This document shows, piece after piece, positions 17,898 to 25,644 of a stretch of DNA of 41,198 bases (its first letter is position 1; each line of letters opens with the position of its first letter). Position numbers and translations under genes: made by a program. This stretch comes from an uncultured Erysipelotrichaceae bacterium (GTDB lineage: Bacteria > Bacillota_I > Bacilli_A > Erysipelotrichales > Erysipelotrichaceae). The notes under the pieces were generated by a model. That model had not been told where the DNA came from, searched no databases, and saw only the letters and a program-made list of their open reading frames with translations. The stretch is taken from assembly GCA_944326055.1 (NCBI GenBank), contig CALVCT010000007.1:1-41198 (forward strand), in the 5' to 3' direction.

Positions 17898-18908
17898 ATG
17901 ACAGTAAAAGTTGCGATTAACGGATTTGGTAGGATCGGACGTTTGGCTTTCCGTCAGATGTGGGCTGACCCTGATTACGAGATCGTTGCGATCAACGACC
18001 TAACAAAGCCTGAGATGCTTGCTCATCTATTAAAGTATGATTCAAGCCAAGGCAAGTATGATCATCCGATCTCATCATCAGAAGATTCGATCACAGTCGA
18101 TGGAAAAGAGATCCACATCTATAAAGAACCAGATGCAAATAATCTACCTTGGGGCGAACTCGGTGTCGATGTCGTCTTAGAGTGCACAGGTTTCTATACA
18201 AAGAAAGAGAAAGCAATGGCACACATCAACGCTGGTGCTAGAAAGGTCGTCATCTCTGCTCCTGCTGGCAACGATCTTCCAACTATCGTTTACGGTGTCA
18301 ATGAAGGAACACTTACAAAAGATGATCACATCATCTCAGCTGCTTCATGTACGACAAACTGCTTAGCTCCTATGGCAAAGGCACTCAATGATTATGCACC
18401 TATCGTCAGTGGTATCATGACAACTGTTCACGCTTATACAGGTGATCAGATGGTCCTCGATGGTCCACATCGTAAAGGTGACTTAAGAAGAGCTCGTGCT
18501 GCTGCTTGCAACATCGTTCCTAACTCAACAGGTGCTGCTAAAGCTATTGGTCTTGTTATTCCTGAGCTAGCTGGTAAGCTTATCGGTTCTGCTCAACGTG
18601 TTCCTGTTCCTACAGGTTCAACAACGATCTTAGTAGCTGTCGTTAAGAGTGATAAGGAAGTCACAAAAGAGGGTATCAACGAATACATGAAGTCAGTCGA
18701 GAGCCCATCATATGGCTACAACGATGAACCTATCGTTTCAAGCGATATCATCGGTGAGACTCACGGTTCGATCTTCGATGCTACACAGACGATGGTCTCA
18801 AAAGTAGCTGAAGGCGAATATCAAGTACAGGTCGTAGCTTGGTACGATAACGAGAATTCTTACACAACTCAGATGGTAAGAACGATCAAATACCTCAGCA
18901 ACCTTTAA
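17898..18908 (+). CDS. gap: glyceraldehyde-3-phosphate dehydrogenase
   Basis: A 336-residue glycolytic enzyme that oxidises glyceraldehyde-3-phosphate to 1,3-bisphosphoglycerate with NAD. The Rossmann motif INGFGRIGR is at residues 8-16. The NDLT at the end of strand 2 is typical of NAD-specific GapA. The catalytic Cys151 sits in [12 protein letters not shown], and the HAYTGDQ and [12 protein letters not shown] blocks follow. ATG 17898 is chosen because [12 protein letters not shown] is canonical; the frame is open 21 codons upstream through the promoter. The SD AAAGGAGG (17877-17884) is unusually far (13 nt) from the ATG. Monocistronic, with a terminator. Confidence 0.98.
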   Translation: MTVKVAINGFGRIGRLAFRQMWADPDYEIVAINDLTKPEMLAHLLKYDSSQGKYDHPISSSEDSITVDGKEIHIYKEPDANNLPWGELGVDVVLECTGFYTKKEKAMAHINAGARKVVISAPAGNDLPTIVYGVNEGTLTKDDHIISAASCTTNCLAPMAKALNDYAPIVSGIMTTVHAYTGDQMVLDGPHRKGDLRRARAAACNIVPNSTGAAKAIGLVIPELAGKLIGSAQRVPVPTGSTTILVAVVKSDKEVTKEGINEYMKSVESPSYGYNDEPIVSSDIIGETHGSIFDATQTMVSKVAEGEYQVQVVAWYDNENSYTTQMVRTIKYLSNL

Positions 18909-18930
18909 TCGTTACACGCAATAATGATCA

Positions 18931-18963
18931 AAAAAGTCATACGTAAGACGTATGGCTTTTTTT
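18931..18963 (+). terminator. gap terminator
   Basis: AAGTCATACG-TAAGA-CGTATGGCTT (one T-G pair) inside A and T runs. The T-run borders the promoter region of the next gene. Confidence 0.88.
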
Positions 18964-18979
18964 ATGCTAATAAAATCTT

Positions 18980-18985
18980 TATAAT
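18980..18985 (+). promoter_or_regulatory. -10 element of the XRE/RCC1-cysS operon (leaderless)
   Basis: TATAAT ends 6 nt before ATG 18992, so transcription should start at or next to the A of the ATG. The -35 position falls in the T-run of the gap terminator and matches poorly. Confidence 0.5.
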
Positions 18986-18991
18986 ATAGGT

Positions 18992-20791
18992 ATGTTACGT
19001 TTGCCTGAAAAGTTAGCAGCTCTACGTAAGCACTACTCATATTCACAAAGCTATATTGCTGATCTTTTGGACGTCGATGTGCTTGTCTATATGAATTATG
19101 AGAATGGTAGCGATGTGCCAAGTTTTGACAGTCTTAAGATATTGGCGAAGTTCTATAAGATACCAGTTGAGACCTTGTTTATCGAAGATGAAAAGCTAGA
19201 TCTGACTGATGATGCTTACGATATCGATAAAGAGAATTACACTTATCTAAAAAGACAGGCTAAAAAAGAGAAGTATCTACACTTTTTGAAAAGGCACCAT
19301 AAGACCATCATCTTAACAATGGTTATCATACTTCTTCTTAGCGTTGCCTTGATCTTATTGCCCAAAGGGAGCGATGGTCTAACATTGGTACATAGTTCAC
19401 ATCCTAATGATCTCTTGGATGCTTCAGATCGATCCGTCGTCTATATCGATAGTACGGGTACTGCTCATGGCCGAGGCGATAATACTAATTCACAATTAGA
19501 TCTAGACTTTAGCGATGTGATCGAGATCAAAGAAGGTAATAATTTCACTGTTGCTTTAAAAAGTGATGGAACGATAGTCAGCGCTGGACTCATTACACGT
19601 ATCGCTGATGAGTTAGCTCTACTCACTGATATCGTCAAAGTCGAAGCTGGCAATGATCATATCGTGACTTTAGATACAAAAGGCGATGTCACATGTCACA
19701 GCACTTATGGCGCAGAAGCTTGTGCGATCGCTGGTAGTCACCATGTGATCGATATCTTTGCGGATGATGATGTCGTCATCGCCGTATATGAAGATGGTTC
19801 AGTTGAAAGTTTCGGCGATTTCTTAGGACAAGATTGTCTTGCGGATATCGGTAGGATCACTGATATGGCGATCTCTGATACTATCAGTGCTTTTATCGTC
19901 GATGAAAAGCTCGTATATTATTCAGACGGCCAAGATTTTGATGAATTAAGGGAACTTACTGGTCTAAGACAAGTCGCAGTCGGTGATGACTTCATCGCCG
20001 TCTTAGATGTCGAGGGCAAAGTCCATATCGCGATCGCTGAAAACTTCATCTTAGAGGAGGAGGTCGCTTCATGGAGCGATGTGAAAGCTATCGCATCAGG
20101 CAAAGACTATCTAGTTGCCCTGATCGGTGATGAGATCGTTGGCGTTGGTAATAATGACTATGATCAATTTGATGTCGAAAGCTCACAGAAGATCACTTTA
20201 GCTAGTGTCAGCAATGTCCGTATCAGTTACACGGAGACAGACCTTGTAATAGAATTCGACCCTGTAAGTAACGCAAGTGCTTATAATCTGCGTATCGATG
20301 TCGGAACTGGTATCGCAATGACGACGACTAGTACTTCATTTTCGATCCCACTTGGACGGTTTACAGATGGTAGCGACTATACGATAGAGATCATTGCCAA
20401 GGGCGATCAAATGTATGATGATAGTGTACCGACGATCGTAAATCTGCGCTTTCGTGATCAAAACTCTTTGCCAGAAGATACCGAGAATCCAGAAGACCAA
20501 GAGCTCATCACGCTTACACAGATGACTTCGATGAGTGAAGAAGAGTTCCTCAACTATCTCGATAGTCTTGAAGTCGATATGACAAAAGTCGGTCGTTATA
20601 CAACGGATATCGTTTGTGCAGGAGATGAGATCACGATCACATCGATCTCGGGCATCAGTGATTTTGAGACACTGACACGTGAAGAACTCATGAGTCGTGA
20701 TATAGTATACTATGTTTGTAGGGTGACAGAAGATGACGGAAACGAAGATATGGCAGATCAAGGGACGACCGAACAGCCTGAAGCTTTCTGA
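18992..20791 (+). CDS. membrane-spanning XRE-type HTH protein with RCC1-like extracytoplasmic domain
   Basis: A 599-residue protein with an unusual domain order. Residues 1-66 are an XRE/Cro helix-turn-helix (LAALRKHYSYSQSYIADLL, then NYENGSDVPSFDSLKILAKFY). A charged linker leads to one membrane helix at about 104-124. Residues 137-405 form some six or seven RCC1-like repeats (VIEIKEGNNFTVALKSDG, then IVKVEAGNDHIVTL), expected to fold as a beta-propeller outside the cell. Residues 410-485 look like a fibronectin type III module, and the end (about 505-580) may be PASTA-like. Inference: a one-component transmembrane regulator sensing wall or surface ligands. No SD; leaderless start. It heads an operon with cysS. 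Confidence 0.85.
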   Translation: MLRLPEKLAALRKHYSYSQSYIADLLDVDVLVYMNYENGSDVPSFDSLKILAKFYKIPVETLFIEDEKLDLTDDAYDIDKENYTYLKRQAKKEKYLHFLKRHHKTIILTMVIILLLSVALILLPKGSDGLTLVHSSHPNDLLDASDRSVVYIDSTGTAHGRGDNTNSQLDLDFSDVIEIKEGNNFTVALKSDGTIVSAGLITRIADELALLTDIVKVEAGNDHIVTLDTKGDVTCHSTYGAEACAIAGSHHVIDIFADDDVVIAVYEDGSVESFGDFLGQDCLADIGRITDMAISDTISAFIVDEKLVYYSDGQDFDELRELTGLRQVAVGDDFIAVLDVEGKVHIAIAENFILEEEVASWSDVKAIASGKDYLVALIGDEIVGVGNNDYDQFDVESSQKITLASVSNVRISYTETDLVIEFDPVSNASAYNLRIDVGTGIAMTTTSTSFSIPLGRFTDGSDYTIEIIAKGDQMYDDSVPTIVNLRFRDQNSLPEDTENPEDQELITLTQMTSMSEEEFLNYLDSLEVDMTKVGRYTTDIVCAGDEITITSISGISDFETLTREELMSRDIVYYVCRVTEDDGNEDMADQGTTEQPEAF

Positions 20792-20939
20792 AGAAGAATT
20801 GATCGAAGCGCTCAAAAACGATCTTATAGAGGCTGATGATGTCCTTGTATCAAATGAATTAGACAGAGAAGTGATGGTCAAAGATACGATCTACACTTTT
20901 TATCTGAAAGGGATAAATGATGAAGAAGACAAAATTTGA
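20733..20939 (+). CDS. small uncharacterised protein, 68 residues
   Basis: The frame MTETKIWQIKGRPNSLKL starts inside the 3' end of the XRE/RCC1 gene (59-nt overlap) and ends inside the start of the next gene. It is acidic, without a signal peptide or membrane span. The pattern 'W-x-I-K-G-R ... SEEELIEALKNDLIEADDVLVSNE' loosely recalls GYF_2-like modules (W near the start, 'L..al..g.i..dd.v' helix) but this is weak. An AGGGTG sequence about 9 nt upstream may serve as SD. Tight overlap on both sides supports a real, translationally coupled gene. Confidence 0.65.
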   Translation: MTETKIWQIKGRPNSLKLSEEELIEALKNDLIEADDVLVSNELDREVMVKDTIYTFYLKGINDEEDKI

Positions 20940-21633
20940 GAAAATCTTGTATTATGTAACTTTAATAACGCTGATCTTATCGATCATCTTCGTTATTGCA
21001 CGTATCATCACAGCACCAAGCAGTAGCGAAGATCCAACGATCCGTGTCAAGAGTAGTTATACACTTATGTTGGTGCAGTGTATCTTGGGCGTTTTAGCTT
21101 TGCACCTTCCTGACATCATTGAAAGGCGTATCAAAAGAGACGTTCCATCACCAATGGTCATCATCTACATCATCTTCTTGTATTGTGCTATCTATCTTGG
21201 TGAAGTTAGGAACTTCTACTACACAGTAGCTAATTGGGATGATATCCTGCATACGATATCAGGCGCGATGCTTGGAAGCTTAGGCTTCAGCGTTATCACG
21301 CTCCTCAATAATACAGAGAAGATACCTTTAGATCTTTCACCGCTCTTTGTAGCTCTGTTTGCTTTTTGTTTCGCGGTGACGATGGGTGTCTTTTGGGAGT
21401 TCTATGAATATAGTTTCGATGGACTTTTAGGACTCAATATGCAAAAGTTCATGTTGGAAGATGGAACTGAGCTCGTCGGTAGGATGGCTCTTAATGATAC
21501 GATGACAGACCTTTTTGTTGATAGCGTCGGTGCATTCATTATCAGTGTCTTAGGTGGTCTATCACTCAAATATAAGACGAAACTTATCAATATGTTCCAC
21601 TTCAGGAGATTTAAGAAAGGGGAAGAGAAATGA
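20917..21633 (+). CDS. multi-span membrane protein, DUF2238/YjdF-like
   Basis: A 238-residue protein with about six hydrophobic helices (first at residues 12-32) and a basic C-terminal tail. The central VANWDDILHTISGAMLGSLGF and GVFWEFYEYSFD segments resemble the DUF2238/YjdF group, where Asp/His and Glu in membrane helices are conserved; no function is established. ATG 20917 (or the adjacent ATG 20920) follows AAAGGG by 4 nt. It overlaps the preceding small gene by 23 nt and cysS by 4 nt. Confidence 0.75.
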   Translation: MMKKTKFEKILYYVTLITLILSIIFVIARIITAPSSSEDPTIRVKSSYTLMLVQCILGVLALHLPDIIERRIKRDVPSPMVIIYIIFLYCAIYLGEVRNFYYTVANWDDILHTISGAMLGSLGFSVITLLNNTEKIPLDLSPLFVALFAFCFAVTMGVFWEFYEYSFDGLLGLNMQKFMLEDGTELVGRMALNDTMTDLFVDSVGAFIISVLGGLSLKYKTKLINMFHFRRFKKGEEK

Positions 21634-22958
21634 AGATATATAATACCAAGACTTTACGTCTAGAAGAATTTAGACCGATCAAAGAAGGAGAGGTCAAGAT
21701 GTATGTCTGTGGACCGACCGTCTATAGCGATATCCATATCGGTAATACTAGACCAATGATCGTTTTTGATACACTTAGAAGGCTATTTGAGGAACTTGGT
21801 TATGATGTGAAGTATGTTTCTAACTATACTGATGTCGATGACAAGATCATCAATGAAGCTAAGAAGCGCGATATCAGTGAATTAGAGCTTACTGATGAGA
21901 TGATCTTGCGTGTCGAAAAGATCAGAAAGCTTCTCAATACAGAAAAGTTATATAAGACACCACGTGTCACCGAGACGATGGAAGATATCATCTCTTTTAT
22001 CGATGAGCTAGTGATGGGTGGCTATGCTTATGAAGTTGACGGTGATGTTTTCTTTAGAACGAATAGTATCGATGATTATGGCTCTTTGTCTAATCAGATC
22101 TTAGATGATCTGAAGGCAGGAGCGCGTATCGAAGAGAACTCGAAAAAAGAGTCGCCATTAGATTTCGTACTTTGGAAGAAGACAGAAGAGGGTATCAAGT
22201 GGAAAAGCCGCTATTCTATCGGAAGACCTGGTTGGCATACTGAATGTGTCGTCATGATCCATAAAGAGCTCGGTGATGTGATCGATATCCATGGCGGTGG
22301 CAAAGACCTACGCTTCCCACACCACGAAAACGAACGCGCTCAAGCTAAAGCATTATATAAGACTGGACTTGCGAACTATTGGATGCACAACGGAATGATC
22401 GATCTTGATGGGGTCAAGATGTCTAAGTCTTTAGGCAACATCATGAAAGCGAAAGATGCTTTAGAGAATTATGACGCGATGGTCATTAGATGGCTATTAC
22501 TCAGTGCACATTATCGTCAAGATCTCAATGTCTCAGATGAGATCATCAAAAGTAGTGAGACAGAGCTCAATAAGGTCCTCAATTCTTTAAGACAAGCACA
22601 ATTGAAATTAGCACTGAACGATCAAGAGATCAAAGATCATGAGTCTGAATACTATGGACGCTTTATGGAAGCGATGGAAGATGATATGAATACACCAAAT
22701 GCCTATAGTGTGATCTTTGATATCGTCAAAGTCATCAACCAAACTGTTAGGTCTAAAGATGTCGATATGCAAAGATTATCTAAACTAACAGCTTCTTTGA
22801 TGAAGATGCTCGATGTCTTAGGTATAAGTTATCACCACCTGACGCTCACTGTTGAAGATCGTTCTATATATGAAAAGTGGCAAGAAGCTAAGAGTCAAAA
22901 AGATTTTGAAAGTGCCGACAAGTATCGTGAGATACTTCAAGAAAGAGGCATCCTTTGA
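21630..22958 (+). CDS. cysS: cysteinyl-tRNA synthetase
   Basis: A 442-residue class I synthetase that charges tRNA-Cys. The zinc-binding Cys in YVCGPTVY, the HIGH-type motif DIHIGNTRP, GWHTECVVM and HHENERAQ (zinc ligands) and KMSKSLGN are all present. It is slightly shorter than the 460-470 typical of the family, the loss being at the C-terminal anticodon-binding end. ATGA overlap with the preceding membrane gene indicates coupling. Same operon order cysS-mrnC-rlmB as in other Bacillota. Confidence 0.98.
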   Translation: MKIYNTKTLRLEEFRPIKEGEVKMYVCGPTVYSDIHIGNTRPMIVFDTLRRLFEELGYDVKYVSNYTDVDDKIINEAKKRDISELELTDEMILRVEKIRKLLNTEKLYKTPRVTETMEDIISFIDELVMGGYAYEVDGDVFFRTNSIDDYGSLSNQILDDLKAGARIEENSKKESPLDFVLWKKTEEGIKWKSRYSIGRPGWHTECVVMIHKELGDVIDIHGGGKDLRFPHHENERAQAKALYKTGLANYWMHNGMIDLDGVKMSKSLGNIMKAKDALENYDAMVIRWLLLSAHYRQDLNVSDEIIKSSETELNKVLNSLRQAQLKLALNDQEIKDHESEYYGRFMEAMEDDMNTPNAYSVIFDIVKVINQTVRSKDVDMQRLSKLTASLMKMLDVLGISYHHLTLTVEDRSIYEKWQEAKSQKDFESADKYREILQERGIL

Positions 22959-23320
22959 TCGATGCAGATCTACTAAACGGAACAGCCTTGAGCTTTATTG
23001 GTGATGCGATCTATAGCCTTAAGGTCCGCGAGTATCTTGTTTCTCAGGGCTATCATCGATCAAACGACCTACAAAGACTCACCATTACTTATGTAAGTGC
23101 TAAGGGGCAAACTCTTGCGTATGAAAAACTCAAAGATTCTGACTTCTTAAGTGACAAAGAAGAAGAGATCTTCAAAAGAGGACGTAATGCGATAGGTCAT
23201 ATTCCCAAAAATGGCAACTTACACGATTACAGTATCGCTAGTGGTCTTGAAGCGGTCTGTGGCTATCTCTATCTAAAAGATCTAGAGAGATTAGAAAGAT
23301 TATTTGAGGTGATATTATGA
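22955..23320 (+). CDS. mrnC: mini-ribonuclease III
   Basis: A 121-residue RNase III-like nuclease without the double-stranded-RNA-binding domain; the family trims 23S rRNA precursor. The conserved FIGDAIYSLKVREYL (catalytic Asp) and RGRNA motifs are present, as is the LEAVCGYLYL end. The start is TTG at 22955, overlapping the cysS stop as TTGA, with AGAGG 5-8 nt upstream. No ATG in frame could give a complete domain. Confidence 0.95.
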   Translation: MIDADLLNGTALSFIGDAIYSLKVREYLVSQGYHRSNDLQRLTITYVSAKGQTLAYEKLKDSDFLSDKEEEIFKRGRNAIGHIPKNGNLHDYSIASGLEAVCGYLYLKDLERLERLFEVIL

Positions 23321-24009
23321 GTTATATCTGGGGCAAGAACAGTGTCAATGAGGCTATCAAAGCTAAAAGAGTGAATGAGCTACTAATTTCTGACAAGACT
23401 TATATCTCGATAGCTAAAAAAGAACGTTTAAGATATACGCTAGTCACAAAAAAAGAACTCGACAAGATCGCCGGTGGCAATCATCAAGGCATCGTGGCGG
23501 AAGTCTTTGAGTATGAGACTTATGATCTAGAAGATATCATAAGGGATCACGATGGTCTTATCGTCATGTTGGATGGACTAGAAGACCCAAGGAATCTAGG
23601 TGCGATGATCAGGACAGCAGATTGTGCAGCTGTTGATGGCATCATCTATCGTAAAGATCGTAGTGTCCATGTCACTCCGACTGTCGCTAAGGTAGCTAGT
23701 GGAGCTTTGGAATATGTCAAGATCGTTGAAGTCACAAACTTAGTCGAGACAGTCAAAAGGCTCAAAGAGCGAGGTTATTGGATCGTCGGTACTGATGGTA
23801 GTGCTGAGATCGATTATACAAGTTTAGATTACGATATGAATACGGTCATCATCATCGGTTCAGAGGGCAAGGGTATATCTAGACTATTACTAAAAGAATG
23901 TGACTATGTCGTCAAGATGCCATTGCTTGGACATGTGAACTCCCTCAATGCTTCGGTAGCTTGCGGTATAATGCTTTATGAAGTATTGGAGAAAAGAAGC
24001 AATAGATGA
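23317..24009 (+). CDS. rlmB: 23S rRNA (guanosine-2'-O-)-methyltransferase, SpoU family
   Basis: A 230-residue TrmH/SpoU methyltransferase. The N-terminal substrate-binding domain (IWGKNSVNEAIKAKRVNELL) precedes the knotted SAM-binding domain with motifs DGLEDPRNLGAMIRTAD, IIGSEGKGISRL and LNASVACGIMLYE. RlmB methylates G2251 of 23S rRNA in Escherichia coli; the exact target here is inferred. ATGA overlap with mrnC. Confidence 0.93.
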   Translation: MSYIWGKNSVNEAIKAKRVNELLISDKTYISIAKKERLRYTLVTKKELDKIAGGNHQGIVAEVFEYETYDLEDIIRDHDGLIVMLDGLEDPRNLGAMIRTADCAAVDGIIYRKDRSVHVTPTVAKVASGALEYVKIVEVTNLVETVKRLKERGYWIVGTDGSAEIDYTSLDYDMNTVIIIGSEGKGISRLLLKECDYVVKMPLLGHVNSLNASVACGIMLYEVLEKRSNR

Positions 24010-24446
24010 ATCGCAAAGATGCGATAGTCCTACTTATCATCTCTATTTTGATGATCTCTATCGGTGTCATCTTAGGTCTGATCTATAATGAAGTGCCATA
24101 TGATCTCGATCACGCTTTTATAGGGTCAGCTGTCATTGCGCTTGGAGCATCTATCGGAGCGCTCATGAATGTCGATCTTAGGACTTATACTGATGAAGCG
24201 AAAGAAAAAGAGATGCGAGAACTCAATGCTAGGATGAAAGAAGTACCAATGGTCCGCATCGTCATGTGGATAATACAGATCGGATTTATAGTAGTGACGT
24301 TCATTATCAATCTAAAAGGCGTGACGATCGAATCTTCGATAGTGCTAGTTATTTTATGGATCATCATTACTATCGCAGCTATAATGAAGACAAGTGGTAT
24401 CAGAAAAGAGTTAAAGAAAGAGATCCAAAATAAAACTGAAGCTTGA
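24006..24446 (+). CDS. uncharacterised membrane protein, 146 residues
   Basis: Four hydrophobic helices (about 8-26, 36-54, 84-102 and 108-127) with a charged cytoplasmic loop in the middle (TDEAKEKEMRELNARMKE) and a Lys/Glu-rich tail. No family recognised. The ATG overlaps the rlmB stop (ATGA), so it is the last gene of the cysS operon; its stop lies in the terminator hairpin. Confidence 0.75.
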   Translation: MNRKDAIVLLIISILMISIGVILGLIYNEVPYDLDHAFIGSAVIALGASIGALMNVDLRTYTDEAKEKEMRELNARMKEVPMVRIVMWIIQIGFIVVTFIINLKGVTIESSIVLVILWIIITIAAIMKTSGIRKELKKEIQNKTEA

Positions 24447-24458
24447 AACTTCAGTTTT
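24432..24458. terminator. bidirectional terminator between the cysS operon and trxB
   Basis: AAAACTGAAG, 7-nt loop, CTTCAGTTTT, with T-runs on both strands. It lies between convergent stop codons. Confidence 0.9.
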
Positions 24459-24464
24459 TTGATA

Positions 24465-25319
24465 TCAGTCTTTAAAGAATTTGATGACATCGGTAGCAGC
24501 TTTAGCACCTTCATACACGGCTTTGGCTACTTGAAGCATGCCCTTAGTGTCATCACCAGCTGCATAGATACCAGGGATGTTCGTGCGCATGTCTTCATCA
24601 GTGATGATCTTATTAGACTCATCAAGCAAGATGCCTATCTTGCGTGCAAGATCAGCGCTGCCAGCACTGCCTAATGCTACAAAGATACCATCGATATCTA
24701 AGCTTGTATCGTCTTCAAACAGCACTTTTTCAAGCTTTTCTTCTCCAGTTAAGTCCTTGATCTTTTTATCGATGATCTGATACTCTTGGAGCGCTTCATC
24801 TTCGATAGGCTTGCCATTTGTGAGGATATAGATATCTTTGCTTAAGGCTTTGAGATATTCAGCTTCATGTAAGGCGTAGGTGCCATTGCCCAAGACAGCG
24901 AGCTTTTTTTGACGATAGAAGAAACCATCACAGACCGCACAATAAGAGACTCCTTTGCCTTCGTATTCTTTAATCTTTTTTATCGGTGGTACATTTCGAT
25001 ATGCTCCAAGCGCTAGGATGAGCGCATCTGCTTCATATGTTGCCTTTTTTCCTATGACCTTGAAGCGTTCTTCATAGCTCAGACCTAAGACTTCATCTTC
25101 GATGAGAGGTATCTCCAGTCTTTTAGCTTGTTTGAGTCCTGTTTCGTATAAGTCTTTACCACTGATCGATTCGATACCATAGTAGTTTTCGATCTCATGA
25201 GCCATATTCAAAGAAGATCTTTCCATGTATATGACTTTGACATCGATATTTGCACGTTTGGCGTATAATGCCGCACTGATCCCAGCTGGACCAGCGCCAA
25301 TGATCACTAATTCTTTCAT
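24465..25319 (-). CDS. trxB: thioredoxin reductase-like flavoprotein
   Basis: A 284-residue FAD/NAD(P)H-dependent disulfide reductase that would reduce thioredoxin. The FAD motif VIIGAGPAGISAA is at the N terminus, the redox CxxC is in YCAVCDGFF, LGNGTYA marks the second nucleotide-binding fold, and GIYAAGDD the C-terminal FAD site. It is about 25 residues shorter than typical TrxB. The NADPH-binding stretch lacks the usual GGGxSA motif (GNGTYA instead), so the electron donor or partner may differ. Start ATG 25319 (MKELVIIG); an in-frame extension to 25346 runs through the promoter. No SD; TATAAT ends 6 nt upstream, suggesting a leaderless message. Confidence 0.9.
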   Translation of the reverse strand: MKELVIIGAGPAGISAALYAKRANIDVKVIYMERSSLNMAHEIENYYGIESISGKDLYETGLKQAKRLEIPLIEDEVLGLSYEERFKVIGKKATYEADALILALGAYRNVPPIKKIKEYEGKGVSYCAVCDGFFYRQKKLAVLGNGTYALHEAEYLKALSKDIYILTNGKPIEDEALQEYQIIDKKIKDLTGEEKLEKVLFEDDTSLDIDGIFVALGSAGSADLARKIGILLDESNKIITDEDMRTNIPGIYAAGDDTKGMLQVAKAVYEGAKAATDVIKFFKD

Positions 25320-25325
25320 GAGGTC

Positions 25326-25331
25326 ATTATA
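25326..25331 (-). promoter_or_regulatory. -10 element of trxB (leaderless)
   Basis: TATAAT on the minus strand, 6 nt before ATG 25319. No clear -35. Confidence 0.5.
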
Positions 25332-25353
25332 CACAAATAGCTGCAAGATGTGT

Positions 25354-25359
25354 TATTAT
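25354..25359 (+). promoter_or_regulatory. -10 element of the 25366 gene (leaderless)
   Basis: TATTAT, 6 nt before GTG 25366, back to back with the trxB -10 (22 bp apart). Confidence 0.4.
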
Positions 25360-25365
25360 TTGACC

Positions 25366-25644
25366 GTGAAGTTGACTAGTAGATTAGCTTATCTTTTATG
25401 TGTTATAGCCTCTTATCTAATATCTGCTTTTTTAGGCCTATGGTGCATAGATATCTTGATAGCAGCATTTACGGTCGACAATCTAGTCAAAGTGATCATC
25501 ACACTTCTATATCTCATCTTTATCTTGCCGATCTTGATCTATCTTTTAGTAGCAAGGTTACCACTCAAGATCAATAAAGAAGAAGTCGATGATCTAGATG
25601 AGGATAGGAGCGATTATGAAGATAGTGATAGCGACAGGGGGTAG
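25366..25644 (+). CDS. small two-helix membrane protein upstream of murG
   Basis: A 92-residue frame from GTG 25366 (VKLTSRLAYLLCVI). Two hydrophobic helices (about 5-30 and 40-62) and a highly acidic C-terminal tail (DDLDEDRSDYEDSDSD). The open frame extends upstream to 25225, but that part is antisense to trxB. No SD; a -10-like hexamer sits 6 nt before the GTG. It overlaps the murG start by 29 nt, suggesting coupling. Family not recognised; position hints at an envelope role. Confidence 0.6.
   Translation: MKLTSRLAYLLCVIASYLISAFLGLWCIDILIAAFTVDNLVKVIITLLYLIFILPILIYLLVARLPLKINKEEVDDLDEDRSDYEDSDSDRG

Noticed and set aside
25225-25365. Upstream extension of the small membrane protein before murG
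   Set aside because: It is antisense to the trxB start and promoter; the GTG at 25366 gives a sensible membrane topology.
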